A model generated the notes under the pieces. It was not told where the DNA came from, made no database searches, and saw only the letters and a program-made list of their open reading frames with translations. DNA of 64,000 nucleotides, taken from contig DATKRO010000037.1 in the NCBI GenBank assembly GCA_035532115.1, positions 62,001 through 126,000 on the forward strand. Reading direction: 5' to 3'. The translations under genes and the position numbers were made by a program. Shown here in pieces: positions 47,383 to 56,452 of the stretch (position 1 is the first letter of the stretch; every line of letters starts with the position of its first letter). The DNA comes from Acaudatibacter sp035532115 (GTDB lineage Bacteria; Pseudomonadota; Alphaproteobacteria; Caulobacterales; Caulobacteraceae).

Positions 47383-47674
47383 CGCGCTCCTTGCGGCCAG
47401 AGCGAACGGCGCTACGGACGAGGCGAGCCTACATGCGGGTCTGGCGCACTGCCATGGTGCGGCGACGGATTGGCCGCCTGACGCAGCCGGAACGAGGGAG
47501 AAAGGCAGACCTTTCTCCCTCCTGAGACCCGTAAGTCGCCCCGGCAGGGGTTGATATCACTCATCGTCGCGATATCTCGCGCTGCGATGCTTTCGTCACA
47601 TTCGACCAGCGACTCCTGACAATCGCCAAGCGGCTTGGCCTGCCGGCGCGAGCGCCCTGAGGCGCGCGTACGCC
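47383..47674. other. Spacer upstream of the MFS gene
   Basis: About 290 bases separate the MFS start from the BON pseudogene. The only structure seen is the perfect inverted repeat at 47493-47520. No open frame with convincing codon use is present. It should contain the promoter of the MFS gene, which I could not place. Confidence 0.5.
47493..47520. repeat. Perfect 12-bp inverted repeat
   Basis: GAGGGAGAAAGG and CCTTTCTCCCTC flank a CAGA loop. It lies 110 bases upstream of the MFS start. No T run follows on either strand, so a transcription terminator is not clear; it could be a small dispersed hairpin or an operator. Confidence 0.6.
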
Positions 47675-48005
47675 CTATTTCGTCATGGCGCCGCGGACGT
47701 GGTTGGGGTCGGCGAAGAAGCTGGTTCGGATATTGTTGACGATTCGGTAGCTGGGCGCTGCCCCGCGCCGCCGCAGTTCCCGCCAGCCTGACTTTGCCGG
47801 CGTCGCCGATCAGCCCGGTGAGATAGATCACGTGGCCAGTGGCCGCCGTCACTTGCACCGAAGTCACCCGCGGATCGATGCCGGCGCCGACGAGCGCCCT
47901 CGAGACGTTCCGCGCCGCCGCGAGATCGGCGGGTGCGTTCGACGGGGTCTGCGCCTGCGCCCAGGAGCTGGCGAAGAGCGGCAGCAGCGCCAACAGGAAC
48001 TGCTG
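47675..48005 (-). pseudogene. Broken BON-domain periplasmic protein
   Basis: On the minus strand the frame from 48005 encodes a clear signal-peptide core (FLLALLPLFASSWAQAQ) followed by a BON-type segment (ARNVSRALVGAGIDPRVTSV, ATGHVIYLTGLIGDAGKVRLAG). The rest of the domain continues in another frame as SYRIVNNIRTSFFADPNHV and stops at 47675-47677. So one frameshift lies near 47770-47790, and the start codon and the first few residues are also missing, replaced at about 48005 by unrelated sequence. BON domains bind phospholipids or stabilise outer-membrane structures. A sequencing error could explain the frameshift but not the lost N-terminus. Confidence 0.65.
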
Positions 48006-48194
48006 GCGCTGGGCTTCAGGAAGCCGGTGGTGGTCTTCTTCGTCGGCAACGGCAGGTTCGATCCTGGGCTCTTCAACCGAGAACCGCTCGACGCCTTGGC
48101 CGGCCAGGCGGAGTTCGCCTGGGTCGGCGCCAATCTCGAGAACCAGGTCACGCCGGACCAACTGGCGCTCGAGCGCCAGTTCAACGTGACGCAT
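48000..48194 (+). pseudogene. Coding remnant on the plus strand, start and end lost
   Basis: An open stretch with strong coding character (third-position GC) reads LALGFRKPVVVFFVGNGRFD, then LFNREPLDALAGQAEFAWVG and ANLENQVTPDQLALERQFNV. It has no start codon of its own that makes sense and loses coding character at about 48195. The strand-helix-strand pattern is faintly like a thioredoxin fold, but no family is recognised. It abuts the broken BON gene, so the junction at about 48000 looks like a deletion or rearrangement scar. Confidence 0.45.
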
Positions 48195-48226
48195 GTTTCG
48201 CCTCGGTCAATACGCCTGCGACCCGC

Positions 48227-48643
48227 TCACTGCAGCCGAATGAGACCCGCCGCTTCCGCGGGCGTAAAGCCGCAGGCGTCGAAATAGAATGGGCCAAGCT
48301 GCGGCTCGAAATCGACGTGCACCCATTCGCACCCTGCCGCCCTCGCCTGGCTCACGGCCTCGCGGACGAGCTGGGTCGCCAATCCGCCGCGCCGCAGCGA
48401 AGGCTCGACCATGGTGTCGAGGATGAAGGCGTGCACGCCGCCGTCCCAGGCCAGGTTGACGAAGCCGGCAAGGCGCCGAGACCGGCGCATGCAGGCCCAT
48501 CCCAGGCTGAACCTCGTCACCTGGCCCCACCAGTCGTGTCGTCCCTGGGCGTGCCCGAAGCACTCGGCGTGCAGCGCATTCAGCTCGTCGTTCGAGAAGG
48601 CGGCGCGCCATTCCGGAGGCTCGAACCGGTCCGGCGCCATCAT
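48227..48643 (-). CDS. GNAT family N-acetyltransferase
   Basis: This 138-residue protein is a GCN5-related acetyltransferase. The acetyl-CoA-binding segment is DTMVEPSLRRGGLATQLVREAV (RRGGLA is the pyrophosphate loop), and the end GCEWVHVDFEPQLGPFYFDACGF is the fourth and fifth strand region. The acceptor is unknown. The gene begins with two ATGs at 48638-48643; the outer one is used. It follows the thioesterase-like gene by seven bases, so it is likely co-transcribed with it. Confidence 0.88.
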   Translation of the reverse strand: MMAPDRFEPPEWRAAFSNDELNALHAECFGHAQGRHDWWGQVTRFSLGWACMRRSRRLAGFVNLAWDGGVHAFILDTMVEPSLRRGGLATQLVREAVSQARAAGCEWVHVDFEPQLGPFYFDACGFTPAEAAGLIRLQ

Positions 48644-48650
48644 CGCCCGC

Positions 48651-49382
48651 TCACGCCGCCTTCGCCTCGGGGGCGCGGCCGATCCAGATCTGTCGGCTGA
48701 CGGCCATGAGTTCGCCCTCGGCCGAATAAAGGGCGGTGCCCGAGAGGCGCTTGCGGCCGCTCTGCTCGATCGGCCAGGCGGCGACGATGCATGGCTCGCC
48801 GGCGCCGGGCCGGCGGCGCACCTCGCAGGTCATCGAGCCCAGCAGGCCGCCGCCGCCTTCCTGCACCACCCAGGCTACCGAGCCCGGACAGTCGAGCGCG
48901 GCCCAGACCACTTCCGTCGCCACCAGGCCGGCCGTGTCGGCGAAGCTGGCGTCGGGGGTCCAGACGCCGGCGACGAAGCCCGCCGGCGCGCCCGCAACCT
49001 GGCCGGTGAAGACGCGCAGACCCTCGCCGTCGGCGAGCTGGTCGCCGCAGGTGAAGCAGATCGGATGAAAGCTGCGCTTCAGGCCGGGAAAGCCGCGGCC
49101 GGCCTCGAGCGCCGCGGCGAGACTCGGAGCGGCCGGCGCCTCGCCGAGCGAGCCGGCCTGCGCCGGCGCGGCCTCGCCGACCAGGGCGCCCGCGCCATCC
49201 AGGAGCTTCACCCCGGCGCCGTCCCGCACCAGGCTGAGCGGCGTATCCAGGGGCACCGGCGCGCGCAGGAATGCGGTGCAGGCGCCGGCGATCTCGCGGC
49301 CCAGCATTCCGCAGGCATAGCCGCCGTTGGCGGAGTTGGGCGGCCCGCGGAACTGGGCGGCCACGGTCACGAGCCTCGTCAA
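48651..49382 (-). CDS. Thioesterase-like protein (hotdog fold probable)
   Basis: This 243-residue protein has conserved-looking segments FRGPPNSANGGYACGMLGREI at the N-terminus and HPICFTCGDQLADGEGLRVFTG in the middle, followed by EVVWAALDCPGSVAWV. These resemble uncharacterised acyl-CoA thioesterase-like proteins with two hotdog domains. The CFTCG pair could bind zinc. No catalytic residue can be named. The start is a TTG at 49380-49382 with GAGAGGA at a suitable distance. The GNAT gene follows closely on the same strand. Confidence 0.7.
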   Translation of the reverse strand: MTRLVTVAAQFRGPPNSANGGYACGMLGREIAGACTAFLRAPVPLDTPLSLVRDGAGVKLLDGAGALVGEAAPAQAGSLGEAPAAPSLAAALEAGRGFPGLKRSFHPICFTCGDQLADGEGLRVFTGQVAGAPAGFVAGVWTPDASFADTAGLVATEVVWAALDCPGSVAWVVQEGGGGLLGSMTCEVRRRPGAGEPCIVAAWPIEQSGRKRLSGTALYSAEGELMAVSRQIWIGRAPEAKAA

Positions 49383-49438
49383 TCGGATTTCCTCTCAAGC
49401 GGCGCCGCCAAAGGCCGAGCGCAGATGCCCGGCGCGGG

Positions 49439-51340
49439 TCAGGCCGTCAAGGCGATGCGCGCGCCGCGGCCCTCGTCGCCGCCGAGCCAGTCGGCCTGGG
49501 CGCCGGCGAGGCGTTCGGTCAGCGCCTCGTGCTGGCGCCACAGCGCCTGCGGCAGCCGCTCGCCGAACTTGCGGTAATGCGCGGCGATCAGCGCCGCCTC
49601 GCCGCGCCAGTCCTCGGCGTCGATCGAGAACAGCAGCGACAGCGCGTCCAGGGAAAGCTCGAGGCCGCCGACGTCCAGCGAGCTGCGCGTCGGCAGCCGT
49701 CCGATCGGCGTCTCGATCGCGTCCGCCGTGCCGTCCAGGCGTCCGAAGATCCACTTCAGCACCCGGGCGTTGTCGCCGAAACCCGGCCAGACGAAGCGGC
49801 CGCGCGCGTCCTTGCGGAACCAGTTGACGAAATAGATGCGCGGCAGCTTCGCCGGGTCGGCGCCTTCGCCGATCGCCAGCCAGTGGGCGAAATAGTCGCC
49901 CATGTGGTAGCCGCAGAACGGCAGCATGGCGAAGGGATCGCGCCGCAGTTCGCCGACCTTGTTCTCGGCCGCGGCGGTGCCTTCCGAGGCGATGTTGGAG
50001 GCCAGGAACACGCCGTGCGCCCAGTCGAAGGCCTCGGTGACCAGGGGCACGGCGCTGGCGCGCCGGCCGCCGAACAGGATGGCCGAGATCGGCACCCCGG
50101 CCGGATCCTGCCATTCCGGCGCGATCGCCGGACACTGGCCGGCCGGCGCGGCGAAGCGGGCGTTGGGATGGGCGGCCGGCTCGCCCAGCTCCGGCGACCA
50201 GGCCCGGCCCTTCCAGTCGGTGAGGCCCTCGGGCGGCGCGTCGGTGAGGCCCTCCCACCAGACGTCGCCGTCGGCGGTGAGCGCCACGTTGGTGAAGATG
50301 GTGTTCTGGGCCAGGGCGGCGATGGCGTTGGCGTTGGTCCTGGGGCCGGTTCCGGGCGCGACGCCGAAGAAGCCGGCTTCCGGATTGATGGCATGGAGCC
50401 GCCCATCGTCGCCGAAGCGCATCCAGCAGATGTCGTCGCCGACGGTCTCGGCCTTCCACCCGGCCATGGTGGGCTGCAGCATGGCGAGGTTGGTCTTGCC
50501 GCAGGCGCTTGGGAAGGCCGCGGCTATGTAGCGGACCGCACCCTCCGGCGAGGTGAGCTTGAGGATGAGCATGTGCTCGGCGAGCCAGCCCTCGTCCCTG
50601 GCCATCACCGAGGCGATGCGCAGCGCATAGCATTTCTTGCCCAGCAGGGCGTTGCCGCCATAGCCGGAGCCATAGGACCAGATCTCGCGCTCCTCGGGAA
50701 AGTGCACGATGTACTTGATCTCGTTGCATGGCCAGGCGACGTCGGCCTCGCCCGGCGCCAGCGGCCTGCCCACTGAATGCACCGCCGGGACGAAGAAGCC
50801 GTCTTCGCCCAGCGCCTCCAGCGCCACCTTGCCCATGCGCGTCATGATGCGCATCGAGACGGCGACGTAGGCGCTGTCGGTGATCTCGACCCCCAGCGCA
50901 CTGATGCGCGAACCGATCGGGCCCATGCAGAAGGGGACCACGTACATGGTGCGTCCGCGCATGGCGCCCTCGAAGAGGCCGTGCAGATCGGCGCGCATCT
51001 CGGCGGGGTCGAGCCAGTTGTTGGTGGGCCCCGCGTCCATGGGGTCCTTGGAGCAGATGAAGGTGCGGCTCTCCACGCGCGCTACGTCCTTGGGGTCGGA
51101 AGCGGCGTAGAAGCAATTCGGGCGCTTTTGCGGATCGAGGGCCTTCAGCGTGCCGCGCCGCACCAGCTCGGCCGTCAGCGCTTCCCACTCCGCCTGCGAG
51201 CCGTCGCACCAATGGACCTGATCCGGCTTGGTCAGGGCGGCGATCTCGGCCACCCACTCGATCAGGCGCCGGTGCCGCGTCGGCGCGGGGCCAAAGCCCG
51301 CAATGGAATTGCTCGCCGCCACCTTGCGCCCGTCCCGCAT
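49439..51340 (-). CDS. pckG: Phosphoenolpyruvate carboxykinase (GTP)
   Basis: This 633-residue protein converts oxaloacetate and GTP to phosphoenolpyruvate, carbon dioxide and GDP, feeding gluconeogenesis. The GTP type is clear from the P-loop region AAAFPSACGKTNLAML with its reactive cysteine, from PFCMGPIGSRISALGVEITDS and from FPEEREIWSYGSGYGGNALLGKKC. The frame is open to 51445, but the ATG at 51338-51340 has GGTGAGG upstream and gives the normal length. Many alphaproteobacteria use the ATP type, so this form is a useful lineage mark. It ends 57 bases before the thioesterase-like gene and starts 76 bases downstream of the korB stop on the same strand. Confidence 0.96.
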   Translation of the reverse strand: MRDGRKVAASNSIAGFGPAPTRHRRLIEWVAEIAALTKPDQVHWCDGSQAEWEALTAELVRRGTLKALDPQKRPNCFYAASDPKDVARVESRTFICSKDPMDAGPTNNWLDPAEMRADLHGLFEGAMRGRTMYVVPFCMGPIGSRISALGVEITDSAYVAVSMRIMTRMGKVALEALGEDGFFVPAVHSVGRPLAPGEADVAWPCNEIKYIVHFPEEREIWSYGSGYGGNALLGKKCYALRIASVMARDEGWLAEHMLILKLTSPEGAVRYIAAAFPSACGKTNLAMLQPTMAGWKAETVGDDICWMRFGDDGRLHAINPEAGFFGVAPGTGPRTNANAIAALAQNTIFTNVALTADGDVWWEGLTDAPPEGLTDWKGRAWSPELGEPAAHPNARFAAPAGQCPAIAPEWQDPAGVPISAILFGGRRASAVPLVTEAFDWAHGVFLASNIASEGTAAAENKVGELRRDPFAMLPFCGYHMGDYFAHWLAIGEGADPAKLPRIYFVNWFRKDARGRFVWPGFGDNARVLKWIFGRLDGTADAIETPIGRLPTRSSLDVGGLELSLDALSLLFSIDAEDWRGEAALIAAHYRKFGERLPQALWRQHEALTERLAGAQADWLGGDEGRGARIALTA

Positions 51341-51416
51341 CGCCTCACCAACTGTTGTTTTCTTGAGCCCCGGAACGGCGCAGTTGCAAGCACCGTTCCC
51401 GAGCTTGGCCGTACGC

Positions 51417-52472
51417 CTAACGCAATGAGTCGTTGATCCCGGCAAGAGCCGCAGCGCCAGGGATGAGTTCCCGATCCTCCAGCTGGTTCAACGGCTTTTG
51501 AACGGTTCCGAGGTTATCGTGAAGGTCGCGCGCGTCCGGATCGACGAAGAGCAATCCGGTAATGATCTCGCCGCGGGCCTGGTGCAGCTGCAGTTGCGTC
51601 AGCGCCGCGACGCGGTCGGTGGGGTCGTAGTCGGCCGCGAGCTTGCGCAGGCGCAGCACCGATCCGTCGTGCTGGGCGACGATCTCGATCTCGCCGGGGG
51701 CGTAGTCGGCGGTGATCTCGTCTCTCGCCTCGATGATGTCGAGCCGGTTCACCGCGGCGTTGTGCTCGCGCACGTAGTCGAAGCTCTTGGTCGAGCCGAG
51801 GTGATTGTTGAACTGCACGCACGGGCTGATCACGTCGATGAAGGCCGCGCCCTTGTGGCTGAGCGCGGCCTGGATCAGCGGCACCAGCTGGGCCTTGTCG
51901 CCCGAGAAGCTGCGCGCCACGAAACTCGCGCCGAGCTGCAGGGCCAGGCCCACCAGATCCACCGACTGGTCATGGTTGACGACGCCGCGCTTGGACTTCG
52001 AGCCGGGGTCGGACGTGGCCGAGAACTGGCCCTTGGTGAGGCCGTAGACGCCGTTGTTCTCGACGATATAGGTCATGTTGACGCCGCGCCGGATCGAATG
52101 GGCGAACTGGCCGAGGCCGATCGAGGCCGAATCGCCGTCGCCCGAGACGCCGAGATAGATGAGGTCGCGGTTGGCGAGATTCGCGCCGGTGAGCACCGAG
52201 GGCATGCGCCCGTGCACGGAATTGAACCCGTGCGAGGCGCCCAGGAAGTAGTCCGGCGTCTTCGACGAGCAGCCGATGCCGGAGAGCTTGGCCAGCCGGT
52301 GCGGCGGCAGATCGAGGTCGTAGGCGGCCTGGATGATGGCCGCGGAGATCGAGTCGTGGCCGCAGCCGGCGCAGAGCGTCGAGACCTTGCCCTCGTAGTC
52401 GCGCCGGGTGAACCCCAGTCCGTTGGGGGCGAGCAGCGGATGGTGCAGGCGAGGTTTGGCGATGTAGGTCAT
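51417..52472 (-). CDS. korB: 2-oxoacid:ferredoxin oxidoreductase beta subunit
   Basis: This 351-residue thiamine-diphosphate-binding subunit most resembles KorB of 2-oxoglutarate:ferredoxin oxidoreductase. It has CAGCGHD with the cluster cysteines, IGCSSKTPDYF, the TPP motif SGDGDSASIGLGQFAHSIRRG and ENNGVYGLTKGQ. It decarboxylates a 2-oxoacid to the acyl-CoA and reduces ferredoxin. Its ATG overlaps the korA stop by four bases. The KGQFSATSDPGSKSK segment is typical of bacterial Kor enzymes. Which 2-oxoacid is used cannot be decided from the sequence. Confidence 0.92.
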   Translation of the reverse strand: MTYIAKPRLHHPLLAPNGLGFTRRDYEGKVSTLCAGCGHDSISAAIIQAAYDLDLPPHRLAKLSGIGCSSKTPDYFLGASHGFNSVHGRMPSVLTGANLANRDLIYLGVSGDGDSASIGLGQFAHSIRRGVNMTYIVENNGVYGLTKGQFSATSDPGSKSKRGVVNHDQSVDLVGLALQLGASFVARSFSGDKAQLVPLIQAALSHKGAAFIDVISPCVQFNNHLGSTKSFDYVREHNAAVNRLDIIEARDEITADYAPGEIEIVAQHDGSVLRLRKLAADYDPTDRVAALTQLQLHQARGEIITGLLFVDPDARDLHDNLGTVQKPLNQLEDRELIPGAAALAGINDSLR

Positions 52473-54316
52473 TCGGCCACCTGGGGCACGGGCGTACGGG
52501 CGTGGCCGCGGATGCGCCGTAGGATCTCGTCGGTGATGAAGCGCGCGGTGATCGGCGAGCCGTCGTAGCCCAGCACGGGCTCGAGCTTCGCCGGATCGAC
52601 GCCGCCCTCGACCATCACCAGGGTGCGCAGCTGCGCATCGCGGTTCTGCTCGATCACGAACACGGTCTCATGGGCGGCGATGAAGGCCATCACCTCGCCG
52701 CAGAACGGAAAGCCGCGCACCCTCAGCGCATCCACGTGGACGCCCTGCCCTTCCAGAGCCTCCAGCGCCTCGTGCATCGCGGGCGTGGTCGAGCCGAAGT
52801 AGATCGCGCCGTGCGGCGTGCGCCGCTTCGCCGGCCGGATCACCGGCGCCGGAACCAGGCTCTTGGCGGTCTCGAACTTGCGCAGCAGCCGCTGCATGTT
52901 GGCCACGTAGACCGGGCCTTCCTCGCTGTAGCGGGCGTAGGGATCGCGCGAGGTGCCGCGGGTGAAATAGGCGCCGCGCCCGGGGTGCACGCCCGGCAAG
53001 GTGCGATAGGCGACGCCGTCGCCGTCGACGTCGAGATAGCGTCCGAACTCGCGCCCGGCCTCCAGCTCGGCATGGGTCATCACCTTGCCGCGATCCAGGC
53101 GGCGCGCGTCGTCCCAGGCGAAGGGACGGCAGAGCCACTCGTTCATGCCGATATCGAGATCGAGCATGACGAAGATGGTGGTCTGCAGCCGATCGGCCAG
53201 ATCGAAGGCGAGCGCCGCGAATTCGAAGCATTCGGCCGGATCCTCGGGGAACAGCAGCGGGTGCTTGGTGTCGCCGTGCGAGGCGTAGGCGGCCAGCAGG
53301 ATGTCGGACTGCTGCGTGCGGGTCGGCATGCCCGTCGATGGCCCGCCGCGCTGGACGTCGAAGATCACCGCCGGGATCTCCGCGAAATAGGAGAGCCCGA
53401 CGAACTCCTGCATCAGCGAAATGCCCGGCCCCGAAGTGCAGGTGAAGGCCCGGGCGCCGTTCCAGCCGGCCCCGACCACGATGCCGATGGAGGCGATCTC
53501 GTCTTCGCCCTGGACGATGGCGAAGCGGGCCTCGCCGGTCTCCTCGTCGACGCGCAGCTTCTGGCAGTGGGCGGTGAAGGCTTCGGCCAGCGAGGTCGAC
53601 GGCGTGATCGGATACCAGGCGCACACCGTCGCGCCCCCGTAGACGGCGCCGAGCGCCGCGGCGTTGTTGCCGTCCACGTAGATGCGATCGCCCACCTGGT
53701 CGCTGGCGCGCATGCGCAGGCCGATGGGCTCGAGCGTGCTGGCCGCAGCCTCGCGGCCGAGGGCGAGGGCATCGAGATTGGCCTGGATCAGCTTGGGCTT
53801 GGCGCCGAACTCCTCGTGGACCAGGGCCTCCAGCACCTCGGGGGGAATGCCGATCAGCCAGGCGAGCGCGCCCACGTAGATGATGTTCTTGAAGAGCTGG
53901 CGCTGGCGCGCCTCGGTGTAGGCGCCATTGCAGATCTGCGTCAGCGGCACCCCGATGGTCTCGATGTCGGTGCGGAATTTCGCCGCCGGCAGCGGCTTGG
54001 TGCAGTCGTAGAAGAGATAGCCGCCGGGCTCCACCTCGGCCACGTCCCGGTCCCAGGTCTGCGGGTTCATCGCCACCATCAGGTCGACGCCGCCGCGCCG
54101 TCCGAGCCGGCCGGCCTCCGAGACGCGCACCTCGTACCAGGTGGGAAGGCCCTGGATGTTCGACGGGAAGATGTTGCGCGCGGCCACCGGCACGCCCATG
54201 CGCAGGATCGCCTTGGCGAACATGCCGTTGGCGCTGGCCGAGCCCGAGCCGTTGACGTTGGCGAACTTGACCACGAAGTCGTTGACGGCGGCGAGGCGGG
54301 TGGTCGGGCGGTTCAT
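52469..54316 (-). CDS. korA: 2-oxoacid:ferredoxin oxidoreductase alpha/gamma subunit
   Basis: This 615-residue fused subunit has an N-terminal gamma-type domain (about residues 12-190: FANVNGSGSASANGMFAKAI, PTWYEVRVSEAGRLGRRGGVD) followed by an alpha domain with AWYPITPSTSLAEAF and TSGPGISLMQEFVGLSYFAEIP, and a C-terminal coenzyme A region (RRTPHGAIYFGSTTPAMHEAL). The fusion order is that of KorA-type enzymes. The ATG at 54314-54316 overlaps the stop of the iron-sulfur flavoprotein gene by four bases. With KorB it can interconvert 2-oxoglutarate and succinyl-CoA with ferredoxin. Confidence 0.92.
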   Translation of the reverse strand: MNRPTTRLAAVNDFVVKFANVNGSGSASANGMFAKAILRMGVPVAARNIFPSNIQGLPTWYEVRVSEAGRLGRRGGVDLMVAMNPQTWDRDVAEVEPGGYLFYDCTKPLPAAKFRTDIETIGVPLTQICNGAYTEARQRQLFKNIIYVGALAWLIGIPPEVLEALVHEEFGAKPKLIQANLDALALGREAAASTLEPIGLRMRASDQVGDRIYVDGNNAAALGAVYGGATVCAWYPITPSTSLAEAFTAHCQKLRVDEETGEARFAIVQGEDEIASIGIVVGAGWNGARAFTCTSGPGISLMQEFVGLSYFAEIPAVIFDVQRGGPSTGMPTRTQQSDILLAAYASHGDTKHPLLFPEDPAECFEFAALAFDLADRLQTTIFVMLDLDIGMNEWLCRPFAWDDARRLDRGKVMTHAELEAGREFGRYLDVDGDGVAYRTLPGVHPGRGAYFTRGTSRDPYARYSEEGPVYVANMQRLLRKFETAKSLVPAPVIRPAKRRTPHGAIYFGSTTPAMHEALEALEGQGVHVDALRVRGFPFCGEVMAFIAAHETVFVIEQNRDAQLRTLVMVEGGVDPAKLEPVLGYDGSPITARFITDEILRRIRGHARTPVPQVAE

Positions 54317-56118
54317 TCGGCCGCCATCCGCGCGGGGCTCGGGCAGGCGCCCTCGGCCTGGGTCATCTCCAGGAGGAACTTCTGCATGTCCCAGGCGCCG
54401 GTGGGGCAGCGCTCGGCGCAGAGCCCGCAGTGCAGGCAGACGTCCTCGTCCTTGACCATCACCCGCCCGGTGGGCAGCGTCTGCGAGACATAGAGATCCT
54501 GGGTGAGGTTGCGCGCCGGCGCCTTGAGCTGCGCGCGCAGGTGCGGCTCGTCGGCGTTCCCGGTGAAGGTGATGCAGTCCACCGGGCAGATGTCGACGCA
54601 GGCGTCGCACTCGATGCACAGCGGCGTCGCGAACACCGTTTCGATATCGCAGTTGAGGCACCGCTGCGCCTCGCGATAGCCGAGCGCGGTGTCGAACCCG
54701 AGCTCGACCTCCAGCTTCACGTTGCCGAGCGCCAGCGCCTTGTCGCGCAAGGGGACGCGGTTGCGCAGGTCGTTGGAGATGTCGTTGTCGTAGCTCCACT
54801 CGTGGATGCCCATCTTCTGCGAGACGAGGGTCACCCCGGGCGGCGGCCTATCGGCGACGTCGAGCCCGCTGAGCAGCTTGTGGATCGAGACCGCGGCCTC
54901 GTGGCCATGCGCCACCGCCCAGATGATGTTCTTGGGGCCGAACGCCGCGTCGCCGCCGAAGAACACCTTCGGGTGGGTCGAGCCCATGGTGACCTCGCTC
55001 ACAACCGGCATGTCCCAGCGGTCGAAGTCGATGCCGATGTCGCGCTCGATCCAGGGAAAGGCGTTCTCCTGACCGACCGCCACCAGCACGTCGTCGCAGA
55101 CGATGTGCTGGTCCGGCTCGCCGGTGGGCGCGAGCCGGCGCCGGCCGTCGTCGCCCTGGACCGCGCTCACCTTCTCGAAGAGGACGCCGGTCAGCCTGCC
55201 GTGCTCGTGGGTGAATTGCTTGGGCACGAGCCAGTTGAGGATCGGGATGTCCTCATGCATCGCGTCCTCCTTCTCCCAGGGGGACGCCTTCATCTCCGCG
55301 AAGCCCGAGCGCACCACCACCTTCACGTCCGCGCCGCCGAGCCGGCGCGAGGTGCGGCAGCAGTCCATGGCCGTGTTGCCGCCGCCGAGCACGATGACCC
55401 GCTTGCCGATCGAGGCGACATGGCCGAACGAGACGCTGGAGAGCCAGTCGATGCCGATGTGAATGTTCTCGGCCGCCTCGCTGCGGCCGGGGATGTCGAG
55501 GTCGCGCCCGCGCGGCGCGCCCGAGCCCACGAAGATCGCATCCCAGCCTTCGGCGATCAGCCCCGCGAGGCTTTCGACCCGCTCGCCCTGGCGCAAGGTC
55601 ATGCCCAGGCGCGTCACGTAGTCCACCTCCTCGTCGATCACCGATTCAGGCAGGCGAAAACGCGGAATCTGGCTCCTGATCATGCCGCCCGGCTTGGGAT
55701 CGGCGTCGATCAGCGTCAGCGCGTAGCCGAGCGGCGCGAGGTCGCGCGCCACGGTGAGCGAGGCCGGTCCCGCGCCGACCAGCGCTATGCGCCGGCCGTT
55801 CCCCGCCTTTGCCGGCGAGGGCAGCCGGTGGCCTATGTCGGTCTTGTTGTCGGCGGCGACGCGCTTGAGGCGGCAGATCGCCACCGGCTCGGCTTCCACG
55901 CGGCCGCGGCGGCACGCCGGCTCGCAGGGCCGATCGCAGGTCCGCCCGAGAATCCCGGGGAAGACGTTGGACTTCCAGTTGACCATGTAGGCGTCGGCAT
56001 ACCGGCCTTCCGCGATCAGCCGGATATACTCCGGCACGGCCGTGTGCGCCGGGCACGCCCACTGGCAATCGACGACCTTGTGGAAGTAATCGGGCGCCTC
56101 GGTGTTCGTAGGCTCCAA
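54313..56118 (-). CDS. FAD/[4Fe-4S] oxidoreductase, GltD-like, fused to ferredoxin
   Basis: This 601-residue protein has an N-terminal iron-sulfur domain (CQWACPAHT, CDRPCEPACRRG), a central FAD/NAD(P)-binding domain of the glutamate-synthase small-subunit type (VGAGPASLTVARDL, VLGGGNTAMDCCRTSRR, FFGGDAAFGPKN) and a C-terminal two-cluster ferredoxin (CIECDACVDICPVDC; CLHCGLCAERCPTGAW). It should shuttle electrons between NAD(P)H and the iron-sulfur clusters, so it is a natural partner for the KorAB encoded directly downstream. The start is a TTG at 56116-56118, preceded by AGAGGG. The three genes overlap by four bases each and form one operon. Confidence 0.9.
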   Translation of the reverse strand: MEPTNTEAPDYFHKVVDCQWACPAHTAVPEYIRLIAEGRYADAYMVNWKSNVFPGILGRTCDRPCEPACRRGRVEAEPVAICRLKRVAADNKTDIGHRLPSPAKAGNGRRIALVGAGPASLTVARDLAPLGYALTLIDADPKPGGMIRSQIPRFRLPESVIDEEVDYVTRLGMTLRQGERVESLAGLIAEGWDAIFVGSGAPRGRDLDIPGRSEAAENIHIGIDWLSSVSFGHVASIGKRVIVLGGGNTAMDCCRTSRRLGGADVKVVVRSGFAEMKASPWEKEDAMHEDIPILNWLVPKQFTHEHGRLTGVLFEKVSAVQGDDGRRRLAPTGEPDQHIVCDDVLVAVGQENAFPWIERDIGIDFDRWDMPVVSEVTMGSTHPKVFFGGDAAFGPKNIIWAVAHGHEAAVSIHKLLSGLDVADRPPPGVTLVSQKMGIHEWSYDNDISNDLRNRVPLRDKALALGNVKLEVELGFDTALGYREAQRCLNCDIETVFATPLCIECDACVDICPVDCITFTGNADEPHLRAQLKAPARNLTQDLYVSQTLPTGRVMVKDEDVCLHCGLCAERCPTGAWDMQKFLLEMTQAEGACPSPARMAAE

Positions 56119-56452
56119 TCCTCAAACCCTCTGTTGCCTGCCCAGCAGTCCCGTCGTTGAACTCCCACGGGCGGCGTAGATAGGCCGTCGACTCGTCGGG
56201 GCGCGATGACTGGGGCCACTCTAGTGCGCCCACCTGCCCATTGCCAGGGCCATCGCCCGCCGACGCGCAAATGGCGGTGCAAGCGGGGCCTGGAGAGGGC
56301 GCGGGCCGGGGTCATGTCGCGGCTGTTTCAGAGTGTTGCCAAGCTGAAGCGGTCTGTCATCCTGCCGTTGGATTGGGAACTCAAGGTGAAGCCGCGACCC
56401 CTGTCCCGTCGAGCGCGCGCCACCACCCCAAAAACCCTGTCCCGGAGATCGG
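56119..56452. other. 334-base divergent spacer
   Basis: This lies between the flavoprotein gene (minus) and the RND operon (plus). No gene is convincing. It should hold both promoters, but I could not place a good -35/-10 pair. GGAGA precedes the mdtA ATG. An open frame from 56314 is treated as spurious. Confidence 0.5.
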
